A stretch of 64,000 nucleotides of DNA from Paenibacillus sp. CC-CFT747 (GCA_030323305.1 CP106741.1:2887501-2951500), one strand, 5' to 3'. Shown: positions 39,251 to 50,338, counted from the first letter of the stretch. Notes: generated by a model not told the origin, from the sequence alone. Made by a program: numbers and translations.

Positions 39251-40327
39251 ATGAGCGAACGAGTGGTAAAGGTTGGCATTATCGGACAAGGCAGAAGCGG
39301 ACGGGACATTCACGGCAATCTTCTGGCCAAAATACCGGACTATTATCGAATCGCGGCGGTAGCCGACTCGCTTCCGGACCGGCGGCAGCTTGCGGTGGAG
39401 GAATATGGCTGCAACGCCTATGCGACGTGGGAAGAGATGGTGGAGAAGAAAGAGCTTGATCTGGTGGTCAATGCTTCGCCGAGCCACCAACATTATCCGA
39501 TCAGTCTGGAGCTGCTGAACCGGGGCTTTAACGTGCTTTGCGAGAAGCCGCTTGCCCGCTCGGCAGCGGAGGTAGACGACCTGATTTCCGCATCCAAGAA
39601 AGCCGGCAAAGTGCTGGCCGTCTTCCAGCAGTCTCGCTATCTCCACGCGTTTACCCAAATGCGCAAAGTGATCGAATCGGGCGTGCTCGGCCGGATCGTT
39701 CAGGTCGATTTCACGTACAGCGGCTTCGCCCGCCGTTGGGACTGGCAGACGCTGCAAAGCAACAATGGCGGCAACCTGCTCAACACCGGCCCGCATCCCG
39801 TCGATATGGCGCTGCAATTGTTCGGGACGGACACGATGCCGGACATTACGTGCGTGATGGACCGGGCCAACACGTTCGGCGATGCGGAGGACTATGTCAA
39901 AATTTTGATGCGCGGTCCGGGACGGCCGACGATTGACTTGGAAATATCGTCGTGTAGCGCCTATTCGCGGGACACGTACATCCTTCACGGCACGAATGGC
40001 GGCCTTCGCGGGAACGCGTCCAAGCTGGAGTGGAAGTATTTCAAGCCGGAAGAAGCGCCGGAGCAGAAATTGACTCGGGAGCCGCTTCTTAATGCAAAAG
40101 GGATGCCGGCCTATTGCAACGAACAGCTTACCTGGCATTCGGACAGCTGGGAGGTGCAGCTGCCGGATAATCGAACTTCCTTCGAAAGCATGACCGAGCA
40201 GCTGTATCTCATGCTGTATCGCACGCTTGTAAACGGGGAGCCGCTCGAAGTCACACCGGAGCAGGTTCGTCAGCAAATGGCGGTAATGGAAGAGTGCCGC
40301 CGGCAAAACCCGCAGATTTACGCATAA
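39251..40327 (+). CDS. Gfo/Idh/MocA oxidoreductase (4 of 4)
   Basis: 358 residues, intact. Rossmann motif VGIIGQGRSGRDIHGNLL, NVLCEKPLARSAAEVDDL, and NNGGNLLNTGPHPVDMAL with the catalytic His. The Gly-Gln-Gly-Arg-Ser-Gly variant and SNNGG motif are typical of a Paenibacillus/Bacteroidetes glycan-cluster subgroup. It lies 62 bases after the isomerase gene. Likely substrate is a mono- or disaccharide derivative. Confidence 0.85.
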   Translation: MSERVVKVGIIGQGRSGRDIHGNLLAKIPDYYRIAAVADSLPDRRQLAVEEYGCNAYATWEEMVEKKELDLVVNASPSHQHYPISLELLNRGFNVLCEKPLARSAAEVDDLISASKKAGKVLAVFQQSRYLHAFTQMRKVIESGVLGRIVQVDFTYSGFARRWDWQTLQSNNGGNLLNTGPHPVDMALQLFGTDTMPDITCVMDRANTFGDAEDYVKILMRGPGRPTIDLEISSCSAYSRDTYILHGTNGGLRGNASKLEWKYFKPEEAPEQKLTREPLLNAKGMPAYCNEQLTWHSDSWEVQLPDNRTSFESMTEQLYLMLYRTLVNGEPLEVTPEQVRQQMAVMEECRRQNPQIYA

Positions 40328-40417
40328 AGTTCGGAGCAAAAAGCCTGTCGCCCGCTTGGTTAGAGAGAAGAACAAGACACTCGCCTAAGCGGCGAGGCCG
40401 GAAGGGAAAGCGATACC

Positions 40418-42966
40418 GTGAGCATGACGCACAAGATCAAGCTGAATCAAAACTGGAAGCTGCAAGGCTTTGACCGGCTGGAGGAGATTCCGGCAGCCGT
40501 TCATCGTACGGGTTATAACGTGGGAGATTGGCTGGAAGTCGCCCTGCCGGGTGACGTCCATTCGACGCTGCTGGCGCACGGGCGAATCGAGGATCCGTAC
40601 GTTTCGACGAACGATCAGAAATGCCGGTGGATCGAGCGTCAAATATGGGTGTACCGCATGGAGTTCGACCGTCCGGATACACAGAGCGACTCCGACACGT
40701 TCCTGACCTTCGAAGGACTGGACACGCTGGCGGAGGTGTTCGTAAACGGGGAATCCGTCGCCGTCTCCGACAATATGTTCGTGCCGGTGAGCGCCAAGCT
40801 GACCGGGAAGCTGAAGGAGCAAGGCAACGTGGTGGTCGTTCGTTTCGATCCCGTGGTGGAGTACGCCCGTACGAAGGACGTGTCCCGCTTCTGGGCGAAG
40901 GTCAATTACGAACGGATTTGGCTTCGCAAGTGCGCCACCAACTTCTCCTGGGACTGGAGTCCGCGCATCGTCACCGTCGGCGTCTGGAAGGACGTGTGGC
41001 TGCAGGTGGTGGAGAAGGCTGTTATTAATCACTTGTTTTTCCGAACGCTGTCCATCGGGCCGGACGAAGCCGAGGTGCAGGTTGATGTGGAGGTGAGCGG
41101 GCACGGCTCGGAGCTTCCGCAGGTAGCAGAGGTCACTCTGGAAGGGCACGACCAAACCTTCCGGTATGAGGCCGAGGTGAAAGACGGCAAAGCGGTCGTC
41201 CGTTTCCAAGTGGAGCAGCCCCGGCTCTGGTGGACGTTTGATCACGGAACGCCGGCTCTGTACGACTTGTCCGTCCGGCTGCTGGAGTCGGGAACGGGTA
41301 TACTGCTCGATACGGCATTCGATCAAGTGGGGATTCGGACCATGGAAGTGAACTTGCAATCTGAAACGGGAAGCCCGCGGTTTACGTTTATTCTGAACGG
41401 CAAACCCATCTATGCGAAGGGCGCCAACTGGATCCCCGCTCATAATTTCATCGGTGCGATTTCGGACGAACGGTACACCGACCTGATCACTCTGTCGCGG
41501 GAAGCGAATATGAACATGCTTCGCGTATGGGGAGGCGGTATCTATGAGAAGGACATCTTCTATCGGGAATGCTCGCGCCAAGGGCTGCTCGTCTGGCAGG
41601 ACTTCATGTTCTCGTGCAGCGAGGTGCCCGATTTCGATGCGGCCTTCATGGCGAGTGTGCGCGAGGAAGTGATCGCTAATGTGAAGGCGCTCCGAAACCA
41701 TCCGTGCATCGCGATTTGGGCGGGCAACAACGAGAACCAGGCGATTCACAGCGAGAAAATGTATTATCGAAGCGATTACCGTTTCTATGGGGAGAAGATT
41801 TTTCACGAGCTGATGCCGGCTTTGCTCGAAGAGCTGGACCCGACCCGCTTGTACTGGCCGAGCTCGCCATGGGGCGGCAACGATCCGAACAGCTTTTCCG
41901 AAGGGGATACGCACAATTGGGCCGTGTGGGCCGGCGACGTTTATCCCAGGCGGTACGGGAAGCTTCCAATATGGACGTGACGGCTTACGGCATTTCGTAC
42001 CGGAGATATGCCGAGGATACGTCAAAGTTCAGCAGTGAATTCGGCATCCACGGAAGTACGGTGAAGGAAACGCTGCGCCGTTACCTTCCCGAATCGGAGC
42101 TGTATTACGGCAGCTTCGAGCTCGATTACCGCAACAAGGATTACGAGCCGGAGAAGGCGGACATCACGATGGCCGCTTATACCGGGCTTCCGAAAGACTT
42201 GGATCAATACATCGATTTCTCGATGCTCTGCCAGGCGGAGGGGCTGAAGTTCGGCGTCGAGCATTTCCGCAGACGAAAGCCGGAGAACAGCGGCTCGCTC
42301 ATCTGGCAGCTGAACGACTGCTGGCCCGGCATCAGCTGGAGCTTGATCGACTTCTGCCTGTTTCCGAAGGCTTCGTATTATTTTGCCCGCCGGTTCTATA
42401 ACCCGATTCTGCTTTCCTTCAAGAACGAGGAGGATGGAGGCGTTTCCGTCTGGGTGACGAATGACCGGTACGACAGCTTTGAGGATACGATAACCGTGGG
42501 GGTGCAAAATGGCTTCGGCAACCCGACCTATGAACAGAGCTTCCGGGTCCTTGTTCAGCCGAATGGCTCTCAATGCCTCGTCCGGTACTCCGCTGCGGAG
42601 ATCGAATGGCGATTCGGCGTGATTGACCGAAGAAGCCATTTCCTCTTCGTAAGAAGCGCACGTGATGATGTTTATGACAACCATTACTTCTTCGCCGAGC
42701 AGAAGCAGCTGCGCTTCAGCCCCTGCCGCTTGCAAATTACCCAGAAGGAGCATCCCGACGGGATCGAGATTGAGATAGCGACCGATACGTTCGCCCGCTT
42801 CGTGAAGCTGGAATGCCCGATCGACCATACGATGTTCTCCGACAATTACTTTAATCTGATGCCGGGCGAGCGGAAGTCGGTCATGGCGGCAAATCGGAAG
42901 AAGACGGCGCTCGCCGCCTCCGATATTACGATCCGTGCGTTGAACGGGGCTGAGTTTCGAGGCTGA
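40418..42966 (+). CDS. Beta-mannosidase-like glycoside hydrolase family 2, one frameshift
   Basis: 849 residues after restoring a G at 41957-41959. GH2 layout: N-terminal jelly-roll (NWKLQGFDRL, PGDVHSTLL), immunoglobulin-like domain, then TIM barrel. The acid/base Glu is in IAIWAGNNENQ and the nucleophile Glu in SKFSSEFGIHG, both in the form typical of beta-mannosidases rather than galactosidases. GTG at 40418 or ATG at 40424 could start it. It has no signal peptide, so it should act on imported oligosaccharides. It may remove non-reducing beta-mannosyl residues from the island's glycan. Confidence 0.88.
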
Positions 42967-43007
42967 CGCACGAATACCTGTACATGAATAGCGGAAGGGG
43001 ACGGACC

Positions 43008-44791
43008 ATGAGCAACTGTTACTTGATCCACGATATGATCCGCATTTGTCCGCAAACCGGAGAAGTGCTGGAGCAAGAGGCGCGTGTCCGTTCGCTTGAG
43101 GGGCTCAAGCAGGACTCGCTGGCCTTGATTTCTCCAAGAAACGCCTATGTTTCCTTTCAAATCATCCTTAGGCTTGACGGCGGTTCCATCGGTGATGTAC
43201 GTATTCGGTCCGAAGCCGTACAGGGGGAATACGGGGAAATACCGGCCGCGGAATTCTCGTTCTACTCGCAGTGGTTCCATCGGATTCAAGGACGCTACTA
43301 TCCCGATGCGCTCGTACCGCTCGAGGAGGGGCCGTCTAGCAGGTTAACGCTTGCAGCCGTGACGGGACTTAATGCGATAGAAGGGCAAACGTACGCCGCC
43401 GTTTGGGTGGACCTGTTCATCCCCGAAGGCATCAGGCCGGGCGACTATGAAGGCCGCCTTCATGTCACGACAGGGGCCGGGACCGACACGCACTCTTTTC
43501 GCTTGAAGGCGCTGGAGACGGTCGTTCCGAACGAGTCGTTCCTGATCGCGGATTTGAACAGCTACGCCGACAACCTGTCCAGACGGATGCGCTACTTGAA
43601 AAATAACGAGAACCGCTACGAAGACGGAACGTATTTTGAGGTGGAGAAGCAATTTTACCGCATGGCCCACGAGCATCGCTGCCTCTTCCACTACTTGCCG
43701 TACTCCCATTCCGGCGATATCCCTCCGACGTTCATTCCCGAGCTGGAGGGAAAAGGAAAAGAAATGCGGGTGAAGGACTGGTCGAGCTTCGACGAGCATT
43801 ATGGTCCCTATCTCGACGGATCCGCGTTCAAGGACACGAAGAGAGGGGCCATCCCGCTGCCCTATCTGTACCTTCCGTTTAATTTTCATTGGCCGGCCGA
43901 TTATGTGAAGTTCGGGACGAAAGGCTACCGGACGGAGTTTGCGGGTATTCTGGAGGAGTTCCATCGCCATTTTACCGAGATGGGCTGGCTTCACACGAAG
44001 TTCGAGCTGTTCCTGAACCATAAGAAACGATATAAGCTGTTCCCGTACGACGGAGATGAAACGCGTTTCGTCTGGGATGAGAAGGTCAACGACATTTATT
44101 ACGATCTCGCGAAGGACGTGCTGGAGAGGGAAGACGGAGCGAAGGTTATCTTCCGTACGGACGCAAGCTGGAGCTACGGCCTCCACTTCGAGAAATACGC
44201 CGACATCATCAAGCTGTGGGTCGTCAATCAGCAAATGTTCTCCTGGTTCCCGGAAGGCTTGGAATCGCTGCGCAAAGCGGGAGACGAAGTGTGGACGTAC
44301 GGCGGCACGCAATCGATCGCACAGCCGCTGCTCGGCACCGTCATTTCCCCGATCACTGCCGTAGCCCGAGGCGTCGACGGGTTCTGCTTCTGGGAAAATA
44401 CGCTTTGGGGCGACAATTGGCACGTCACGCCGGAATCGGACGGCCAGGCTGCGCTTTTTTATCCGGGAGATGAGCTGTTCGGAATTTTCGGGCCCCTTCC
44501 GTCCATCCGACTCAAGACGATGAGGGGGCGATGCAGGTCGTTGACTGCATGGAGCAGTGGATCCGCCGTCAGCCGGAGGGCGGCCGGGACCGCATTAGAG
44601 AGATCGTTTGTCAGGCGCTCGGAATCGAGCCCGGCTCGTGGTGGTCGGACAAACCTGACTTCCTGGATCGGCCTCCGTATCTTTGGCTGGACGGCATGCT
44701 GAGTGAGGCGCCGAGCGCCACCCTGCACCGGGATCAGCCGCCGGAAACGTTCAATGACTTGAAGCAAGCCCTATGGGGCCTACTGGGATAG
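43008..44791 (+). CDS. DUF4091-domain (GH123-like) glycoside hydrolase candidate, one frameshift
   Basis: 594 residues after restoring a G at 44524-44528. An N-terminal beta-sandwich (about 1-180) precedes a barrel region matching the DUF4091 group (related to GH123 N-acetylgalactosaminidases): LPYLYLPFNFHWPADY, EFHRHFTEMGWLHTKFELFL, FRTDASWSY and GVDGFCFWENTLWGDNW. There is no signal peptide. AAGGGG precedes the ATG at 43008. Retaining, substrate-assisted N-acetylhexosaminidase chemistry is plausible and would link to the NagA-like gene, but the catalytic pair cannot be fixed by eye. Confidence 0.72.
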
Positions 44792-44799
44792 GGGGCGAG

Positions 44800-45291
44800 A
44801 TGCGCATGAACCGACCGCGCTATAGTTTAATGGAAATCGCCAGGCTGGGCGTCCTGTTTCTCCCGGGGGATATGCTGGAGAACGTCATGCCCCCCGAACG
44901 GAAGGAGTATCCGCTCCTTGTTGCCGGCGCCAAGGGCCGATTTGCCGTCACGGACGAGATCGATTTTGTGGAAGACAACTTCAATGCTCTGAAAAGAGTT
45001 CTGCTCTTGACGGAAAGGATCGATCCGCAGCGGGCGCCTTATGCGGCCCTCTGGATCAAGAGGCCGGAAAACTCCTCACACGGCGAAGTTATGGTAGCCG
45101 GCCGCGCCTTACCTGGCGAGGGGACCTACATTCAGCCGTTATGGCCGGAAATTCTGCGCGCGTTCGCAGGGCGGCCGACACGCTGGGATCGGGACGGAGG
45201 AGAGACGGTCTATTATCCGGTCCGCAATTCCGATGAAGAGATCGTCGGGGTTCTCGAAGTAACGGAACATCTTGAGCCATTGTTTGTTTGA
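44800..45291 (+). CDS. Hypothetical protein at the end of the sugar operon
   Basis: 163 residues, starting eight bases after the DUF4091 gene, so co-transcribed. It appears soluble, with an alpha/beta pattern that includes YPLLVAGAKGRFAVTDEIDF, APYAALWIKRPENSSHG and ETVYYPVRNSDEEIVGVLEV, reminiscent of PAS/cache-like sensory folds, but this is a weak resemblance. No DNA-binding or catalytic motif is visible. It is followed by a strong terminator. I do not recognise the family. Confidence 0.6.
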   Translation: MRMNRPRYSLMEIARLGVLFLPGDMLENVMPPERKEYPLLVAGAKGRFAVTDEIDFVEDNFNALKRVLLLTERIDPQRAPYAALWIKRPENSSHGEVMVAGRALPGEGTYIQPLWPEILRAFAGRPTRWDRDGGETVYYPVRNSDEEIVGVLEVTEHLEPLFV

Positions 45292-45295
45292 TCGA

Positions 45296-45331
45296 AGCAC
45301 CGAGGCCGCTCCAACGGCCTGGTGCTTTTTT
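45296..45331 (+). terminator. Terminator at the end of the sugar operon
   Basis: AGCACCGAGGCCG (45296-45308) pairs with CGGCCTGGTGCT (45315-45326), one bulge, followed by TTTTT. Confidence 0.85.
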
Positions 45332-45524
45332 CCATTTTAGGAGGTGGGGGACCGTTCGCGTCGAAGAAAAGTAGGAAGAAACTAGAAGGAGGATAAAAAT
45401 AACCGGGATAGTTTAAGATTGGCACCTAGCAAAGGCTGACGAACAACAAGCACAATGAGAGTTAGTTATAGAAATCCGATTCGATACTGTCGTGTAGATC
45501 ATGGTCCTGACAGGGGATGGTATC

Positions 45525-47144
45525 TTGGTCCGGGTACTGGTTGTTGATGATGAGAAAGAAATTCGCGGCGGTCTGGTCACCCAGCTGCCTTGGGCGGAAT
45601 GGGGAGTCGACGAGGTGCTGGACTCCGATGACGGGGATACGGCGCTGGAGCTTGCGCGCCGGTACCGTCCGGATTTGATCATTACCGATATTCGCATGCC
45701 GCGCATGAGCGGACTGCAGCTGCTTGAGGAGCTCGTTAAAGACCGGTTTGAAGGGGAGTCATCGTCATCAGCGGATACGATGATTTTCATTATGCGAAGG
45801 AAGCGTTCAAACTGGGCGTCTCGGATTATTTGCTTAAGCCGATCAGCAAAGATGAGCTCGAGAAGGCGGTAGCCGTCTCGCTGGAGAGGATCCGGGAGCA
45901 CGTTGCCCAAGAACAGAACCGGAGCCTTATCCAGCAAGGCTATGAGCTGGCCATTCCGCGCATGAGGGAAGAGCTCTTGAGGAACCTCATCGAGAAACCA
46001 TACCGGGAAGATCAGGTTTTACGGGTCCACCATAAGCTAAAGCAGCTGAATCTGGAGTGGCTGCTGCCGGGGGACCTCCGCTTGATAATGTTCGGAGTCG
46101 ATAGTTTAAGGGCGCTTACAGGTGCAGAAGGCCCGGAGGACAAGGATGCGCTGCTTGGCATGTTGGGGGAGAAGCTCGATCTCCTGTTTAAGGAATGGCA
46201 GCTGGACCGGTATGCTTTGTTCCACTCCAAAGAGGATGCCTGGGTCGCCCTTGTAGAAGATGGGGAAGGAATGGAGGGGATCCTCGACCGGTTGGCCAAG
46301 GAAGCATGCTTACGGATCGGGGAAGAGCTCGGCATCCGGCTGAATTGGGGAGCGGCTAGCACCACCGGTTCGCTTCCACGCCTGCACGACCTGTACCGGA
46401 GAGCGTTGGATTCGCTCGTCTATCTCAAGGTATACGGCCGTACGGACGCCGATGAGCTGGAAGATGACCTGCAGATAAACCTTGAAGTTCGGCTCGACAA
46501 CCCGAAGGAACTGGTGGAAATCCTGAAATACGGCACGGAGCACGATATTCAAGAAACGATGGAGGGTTTCCCCGGCTCGTCAAATCGTGGAACGTTCAAC
46601 ATCCGCGCGATCTTCAGCAGAAGACGTTTGAATGGCTGCTGGAGCTGTTTCGAACCGCGCACCGGTCCGGGTGGAACGATACGTCGTGGGAGAAGAATCC
46701 GATCCTGCTCTGGGAGCACCTCGAGCGCTTCGATACGCTGGAGTCCCTGCAGAAGCAGGCAACGATCCGGCTGCTCACGACGGCCGCGAGCATGAAAGCG
46801 CAATTCGACACGAGAAGCCAGATCGTGCACGAGGCGAAGCGCGTCATTAATCAGCGCTATAACGAGAATTTAACGCTTCAGATGGTGGCGGAGCATGTTC
46901 ACGTCACACCGGTTTGGCTGAGCAAGCTGTTCAAGAAGGAAACCGGTATGAACTTCCTTGAATATTTGACGGATGTCCGCATGACCAAGGCGGCGGAGCT
47001 GCTCGCCGATCTGAATTACAAGGTGTATCAGATCAGTTATAGGATCGGCTACCAGGATCCCGTGTATTTTTCCAAATTGTTCAAGAAAAGTACGGCTGTA
47101 CTCCCCAAGAGTACCGAAACAGCAAGGGGAACCAGCATGAGTAA
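45525..47144 (+). CDS. Response regulator with C-terminal AraC-type DNA-binding domain (YesN-like), three frameshifts
   Basis: 540 residues after restoring a G at 45753-45756, a C at 46570-46573 and an A at 47086-47089. The receiver domain begins VRVLVVDDEKEIRGG (acidic pocket), contains DLIITDIRMPRMSG (phospho-acceptor Asp) and DYLLKPISKDEL (Lys). A variable middle domain is followed by an AraC helix-turn-helix pair (LTLQMVAEHVHVTPVWLSKL, ISYRIGYQDPVYFSKLFKK). It should activate the island in response to its partner kinase, whose gene it overlaps by seven bases. TTG 45525 is chosen as start; ATG 45501 is possible. Confidence 0.86.
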
Positions 47145-48939
47145 GCAAACCGTGGCGCCTATCCATCGATTCTCGATCCGTCACCAGGTCATCCTGTTGT
47201 TTTTTCTTGTGGTGGTGCTGCCTTTTCTTTTTATCGGTTATTTCGCTTACTCCAAATCCGTCAAAGCCATTCAGAACGTAAGCTCCGTTGTGTCCAAAGA
47301 GATGATGGACAAGAACGCTAGAAATTTGGATAACTACTTGGACCTTGTGGATATTTCGCAGAACGAGACTATGTACTCGGCCGAAATGCAGCATTTGCTG
47401 AGCATCGAGCCGGAGGATACGCTCGCCGAGATGCAAATTGCCTCTCAACTCATCCAGTATTCGAGTATTCTCCGATCCAATTCTCACGCCTATTCCATCC
47501 GGATTTTCCCGATCCAGCCTTCCCGTTACCCTTCGTTTACCGATGCGATCTATCAGGGCATCGATGTGGAGAAGGAGGAATGGTTCCGCCGGGCGACCGA
47601 GATGAAGTCCCCGTTCTGGCAGCTGTTCCTGCCGCAGGACAACAGCGTCTTGTATAAAGAGCCGATCCTGTCCAAGATCAAGCAGCTGTACGGGCTGGAC
47701 AAGTCGGAGCCGCTCGGCTACGTGGCGGCCGATATTAAGGTCAGTACGCTGAGGGACTATTTGGCGCCGGTCAAAATGCTCGATCAACAGCAGGTCATGC
47801 TGCTCGACGAGAACGACATGATCATTTATCACCAGGACCAGTCGCTGATCGGGACCCGTATAGACTCCCCGGATTTGAGTGCGCATCTGCGCAAGGCGCC
47901 GGAGTCCATGGATCCCGTGGAGATCAAAGGCGTCAAGTATATGGTGACGTATTCGACGCTAGGCTTGGATGACTGGAAGGTCGTCAGCTTGCTTCCGGTA
48001 TCCGTTCTGACTCGGCCGGTTTCGGGGATCGAGCACGTCAGCCTGCTGTTTCTACTATTTTATTTGGTGCTGTCCGTCTGTACGATCGCTTACATGACGA
48101 GCCATTTCACCAATCCGATCCAGAAGCTCGTTCAAGCGATGCGCAAAGTGGAGCGCGGGGAATTTCTTACCGGCGTCCCCTACATGAAACGGGCGGATGA
48201 GATCGGGTGGCTCTTCCGCGGCTTCGATCATTTGACCAAGCGAATCGAACAGCTCGTGCAAAGTGCCGAGAAAGAAGCCAAGAATAAGAAAGAGCTGGAG
48301 TTCCAAGTGCTGACGCATCAAATCAATCCTCATTTTCTGTACAATACCTTGGAAGCGATTCGTTGGAAGGCGGAGAGCCGGAAAGCCGACGATATTAGCG
48401 AGATGGTGAGGTCGCTCGGAAATTTGCTGCGGCTCAGCCTGAACGACGGGCGTGAGCTGTCGACGGTAGAGCGCGAAATCGAGCATGTGAAGGCGTATGT
48501 GAACATCCAGAATGCCCGCCAGAGTGCTTCCATTCGCCTTGTTCATATGGTAGACGAGGAAATTATGCGGCTTCCTTGTTTGCGGCTGCTGCTCCAGCCT
48601 CTTGTCGAGAATGCGATCAAGCACGGAACCCGGGTTGTCGGCGATCGGGAGGAAGTCAAAATCTTCATCAAGGGCTACCGGGAGCCGTCCCTGTTGCGGT
48701 TTGAGATTATCGACAACGGACCGGGCATTCCGGAGGAGCTTCGCGACTCGCTGCTTTCGCCGCAGGAAGCGGCTCCGAATCAGAGAAAAGGGGTCGGCCT
48801 GCGCAACGTCCACGAACGGTTGATGATCTATTTCGGCGAACGCTTCGGTCTTCGCATTCTGGACCCGGTCGTAAGCGGGACCGTGATCGAGCTGACCCAT
48901 CCGATTCTTAATGAACATACGCCTGAGCCTGACACCTGA
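47137..48939 (+). CDS. Membrane sensor histidine kinase (YesM-like)
   Basis: 600 residues, intact. Two membrane helices (about 20-42 and 295-317) enclose an extracellular sensor domain; then a HAMP domain, the His-kinase phosphoacceptor block LTHQINPHFLYNTLEAI (about 393-409), and the ATP-binding N box LLLQPLVENAIKHGTR and G1 box EIIDNGPGIPEELR. This is the YesM/LytS-type 5TM-independent kinase paired with AraC-type regulators that control carbohydrate-uptake genes. The ATG overlaps the regulator stop codon. The ligand is probably a sugar or oligosaccharide. Confidence 0.9.
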   Translation: MSKQTVAPIHRFSIRHQVILLFFLVVVLPFLFIGYFAYSKSVKAIQNVSSVVSKEMMDKNARNLDNYLDLVDISQNETMYSAEMQHLLSIEPEDTLAEMQIASQLIQYSSILRSNSHAYSIRIFPIQPSRYPSFTDAIYQGIDVEKEEWFRRATEMKSPFWQLFLPQDNSVLYKEPILSKIKQLYGLDKSEPLGYVAADIKVSTLRDYLAPVKMLDQQQVMLLDENDMIIYHQDQSLIGTRIDSPDLSAHLRKAPESMDPVEIKGVKYMVTYSTLGLDDWKVVSLLPVSVLTRPVSGIEHVSLLFLLFYLVLSVCTIAYMTSHFTNPIQKLVQAMRKVERGEFLTGVPYMKRADEIGWLFRGFDHLTKRIEQLVQSAEKEAKNKKELEFQVLTHQINPHFLYNTLEAIRWKAESRKADDISEMVRSLGNLLRLSLNDGRELSTVEREIEHVKAYVNIQNARQSASIRLVHMVDEEIMRLPCLRLLLQPLVENAIKHGTRVVGDREEVKIFIKGYREPSLLRFEIIDNGPGIPEELRDSLLSPQEAAPNQRKGVGLRNVHERLMIYFGERFGLRILDPVVSGTVIELTHPILNEHTPEPDT

Positions 48940-48957
48940 AGGAGACTCAGGTGAACG

Positions 48958-50172
48958 CTAGGCCAGCTTCTCTGGCAGCTCCGGAAGCCAGTGGCTGTGC
49001 GTCTGCATGCCGCATTGGACAAATTCGTTATCGTTCATCTGAATACGATAGGTGTGTTCCTCCAGGCAGATGCCGATCGTGCGTTCCTGCGGGGTTTTCG
49101 TAAAGCCGATCCGGTTCGACACCAGCTCCACATCGTGGGTACAGCCGCGAATGCGAATCCCTACAAACCCCATGTTCTCGGAGCCGTTATCCATCAGCAC
49201 ATTGTTTTCGACTCGATTGTAGCTCGCAGACGACGGCTCCGGCTCGTTCCGGAAGAAGATACCGTAATATCCATTATCGGAAAAATCATTATGCCGAATC
49301 ACGTTGTGCGTATCCTTATGTCCGATGGACAGACCGTTCATCCCGTTACTGGCCGCCTTGCATTGTTCGACGACGCTGTGCTGCACTCTCCAGCACAGGA
49401 AAATCCCGTCCATGCCGTTGTTCAGGAAACGGCTTTTTCGGATATGCGTGCCGGAGGTGCCGCTCCCGGGGTGAATCCCTTTGCCCTGGTTGCGGACAGA
49501 TTCGCAATCGACGACGTGAATATCGGTGCAGTGTTGATAGCTTATTCCGTCTCCATTAAAGTCTCTTACCGAACAGTCCTCGATCTTCACCTGGCGGGCC
49601 CCGTACAAATAAATGCCCCCGTTCCGGCAGCCTTCCGCAAACGTCGCGTTTTGGGGATTGCCTTCCACGATCAAGTGACGGATCTGCACGTCCTCGCAGC
49701 CGATGCCGCTGATCACGGAAGCCTGGGTTGTGACGATCCCTCCGCTGCTGACAAGAACGGTGGAGTATAGCTCGCGATCAAGATATAAAACACAGCCGTC
49801 CTTGCCGGTGATGACAGCAACCGTATCGCCAAACCCCATACTCACGGACGCTTTTCGTATGGCTACCGTTTGACCGACCGCGAACCGATCGGGGGCGGTC
49901 ACCGTTACTTGCGATTCGTGCAGATCAGCATCGGCCGCAAGCTCCGATGAACGTTCCTTCCCCTGCAGCAGAATCGTTTGACCCGGTGTTCCTTCCAGCG
50001 TTACACGAGAGCGGAGATGGAGAGTGCTGTCCAAGCGGAATACTCCGGGTCCGATCCGCACCGTTCCTCCTCCCAGCTGAGCTGCATAATCGATTGCCGC
50101 TTGAATGGCCAAATTCGCTCGACCGGTCAAATCGCCGGCTTCTATGCCTACGGTTACCACTATCTTGTCCAT
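48958..50172 (-). CDS. Right-handed parallel beta-helix protein (pectate lyase-like fold)
   Basis: 404 residues from the ATG at 50172. It opens with a Pectate_lyase_3-like block (AIDYAAQLGGGTVRIGPG) and then repeats of about 22-24 residues with Asn/His/Cys ladders (e.g. CSVRDFNGDGISYQHC, SRFLNNGMDGIFLC, FSDNGYYGIFFRN), typical of right-handed parallel beta-helix enzymes such as lyases and epimerases. There is no signal peptide. A longer start at 50208 is possible; GAAGGAG lies 12 bases before the chosen ATG. It is convergent to the kinase gene and may act on the island's glycan. Confidence 0.78.
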   Translation of the reverse strand: MDKIVVTVGIEAGDLTGRANLAIQAAIDYAAQLGGGTVRIGPGVFRLDSTLHLRSRVTLEGTPGQTILLQGKERSSELAADADLHESQVTVTAPDRFAVGQTVAIRKASVSMGFGDTVAVITGKDGCVLYLDRELYSTVLVSSGGIVTTQASVISGIGCEDVQIRHLIVEGNPQNATFAEGCRNGGIYLYGARQVKIEDCSVRDFNGDGISYQHCTDIHVVDCESVRNQGKGIHPGSGTSGTHIRKSRFLNNGMDGIFLCWRVQHSVVEQCKAASNGMNGLSIGHKDTHNVIRHNDFSDNGYYGIFFRNEPEPSSASYNRVENNVLMDNGSENMGFVGIRIRGCTHDVELVSNRIGFTKTPQERTIGICLEEHTYRIQMNDNEFVQCGMQTHSHWLPELPEKLA

Positions 50173-50308
50173 AGAGGTTCTTGTCTCCTTCATCGGATAG
50201 GTTACCATTCAGTCTAGCATCGGCTGAAATCCCGCTGCGATGGGGCAATTCCGGTTTTTACTGAGGAGAATTTAATCAGTTTACTCGCAAGGTCTCCGGT
50301 TATAGAGG

Positions 50309-50338
50309 AAAGCCCCGAACCCCGATCGGGGCTTTTTG
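50309..50338 (+). terminator. Orphan terminator upstream of the DUF1540 gene
   Basis: AAAGCCCCGA (50309-50318) pairs perfectly with TCGGGGCTTT (50326-50335), followed by TTGC. No plus-strand gene ends before it, so it may terminate a short leader or small RNA. It resembles the terminator at 33666. Confidence 0.6.

Noticed and set aside
40385..42025. A 546-codon minus-strand reading frame
   Set aside because: Antisense shadow of the beta-mannosidase gene.
45385..45410. Strong AAGGAGG at 45388 suggesting a start
   Set aside because: No start codon at proper spacing and no open frame follows.
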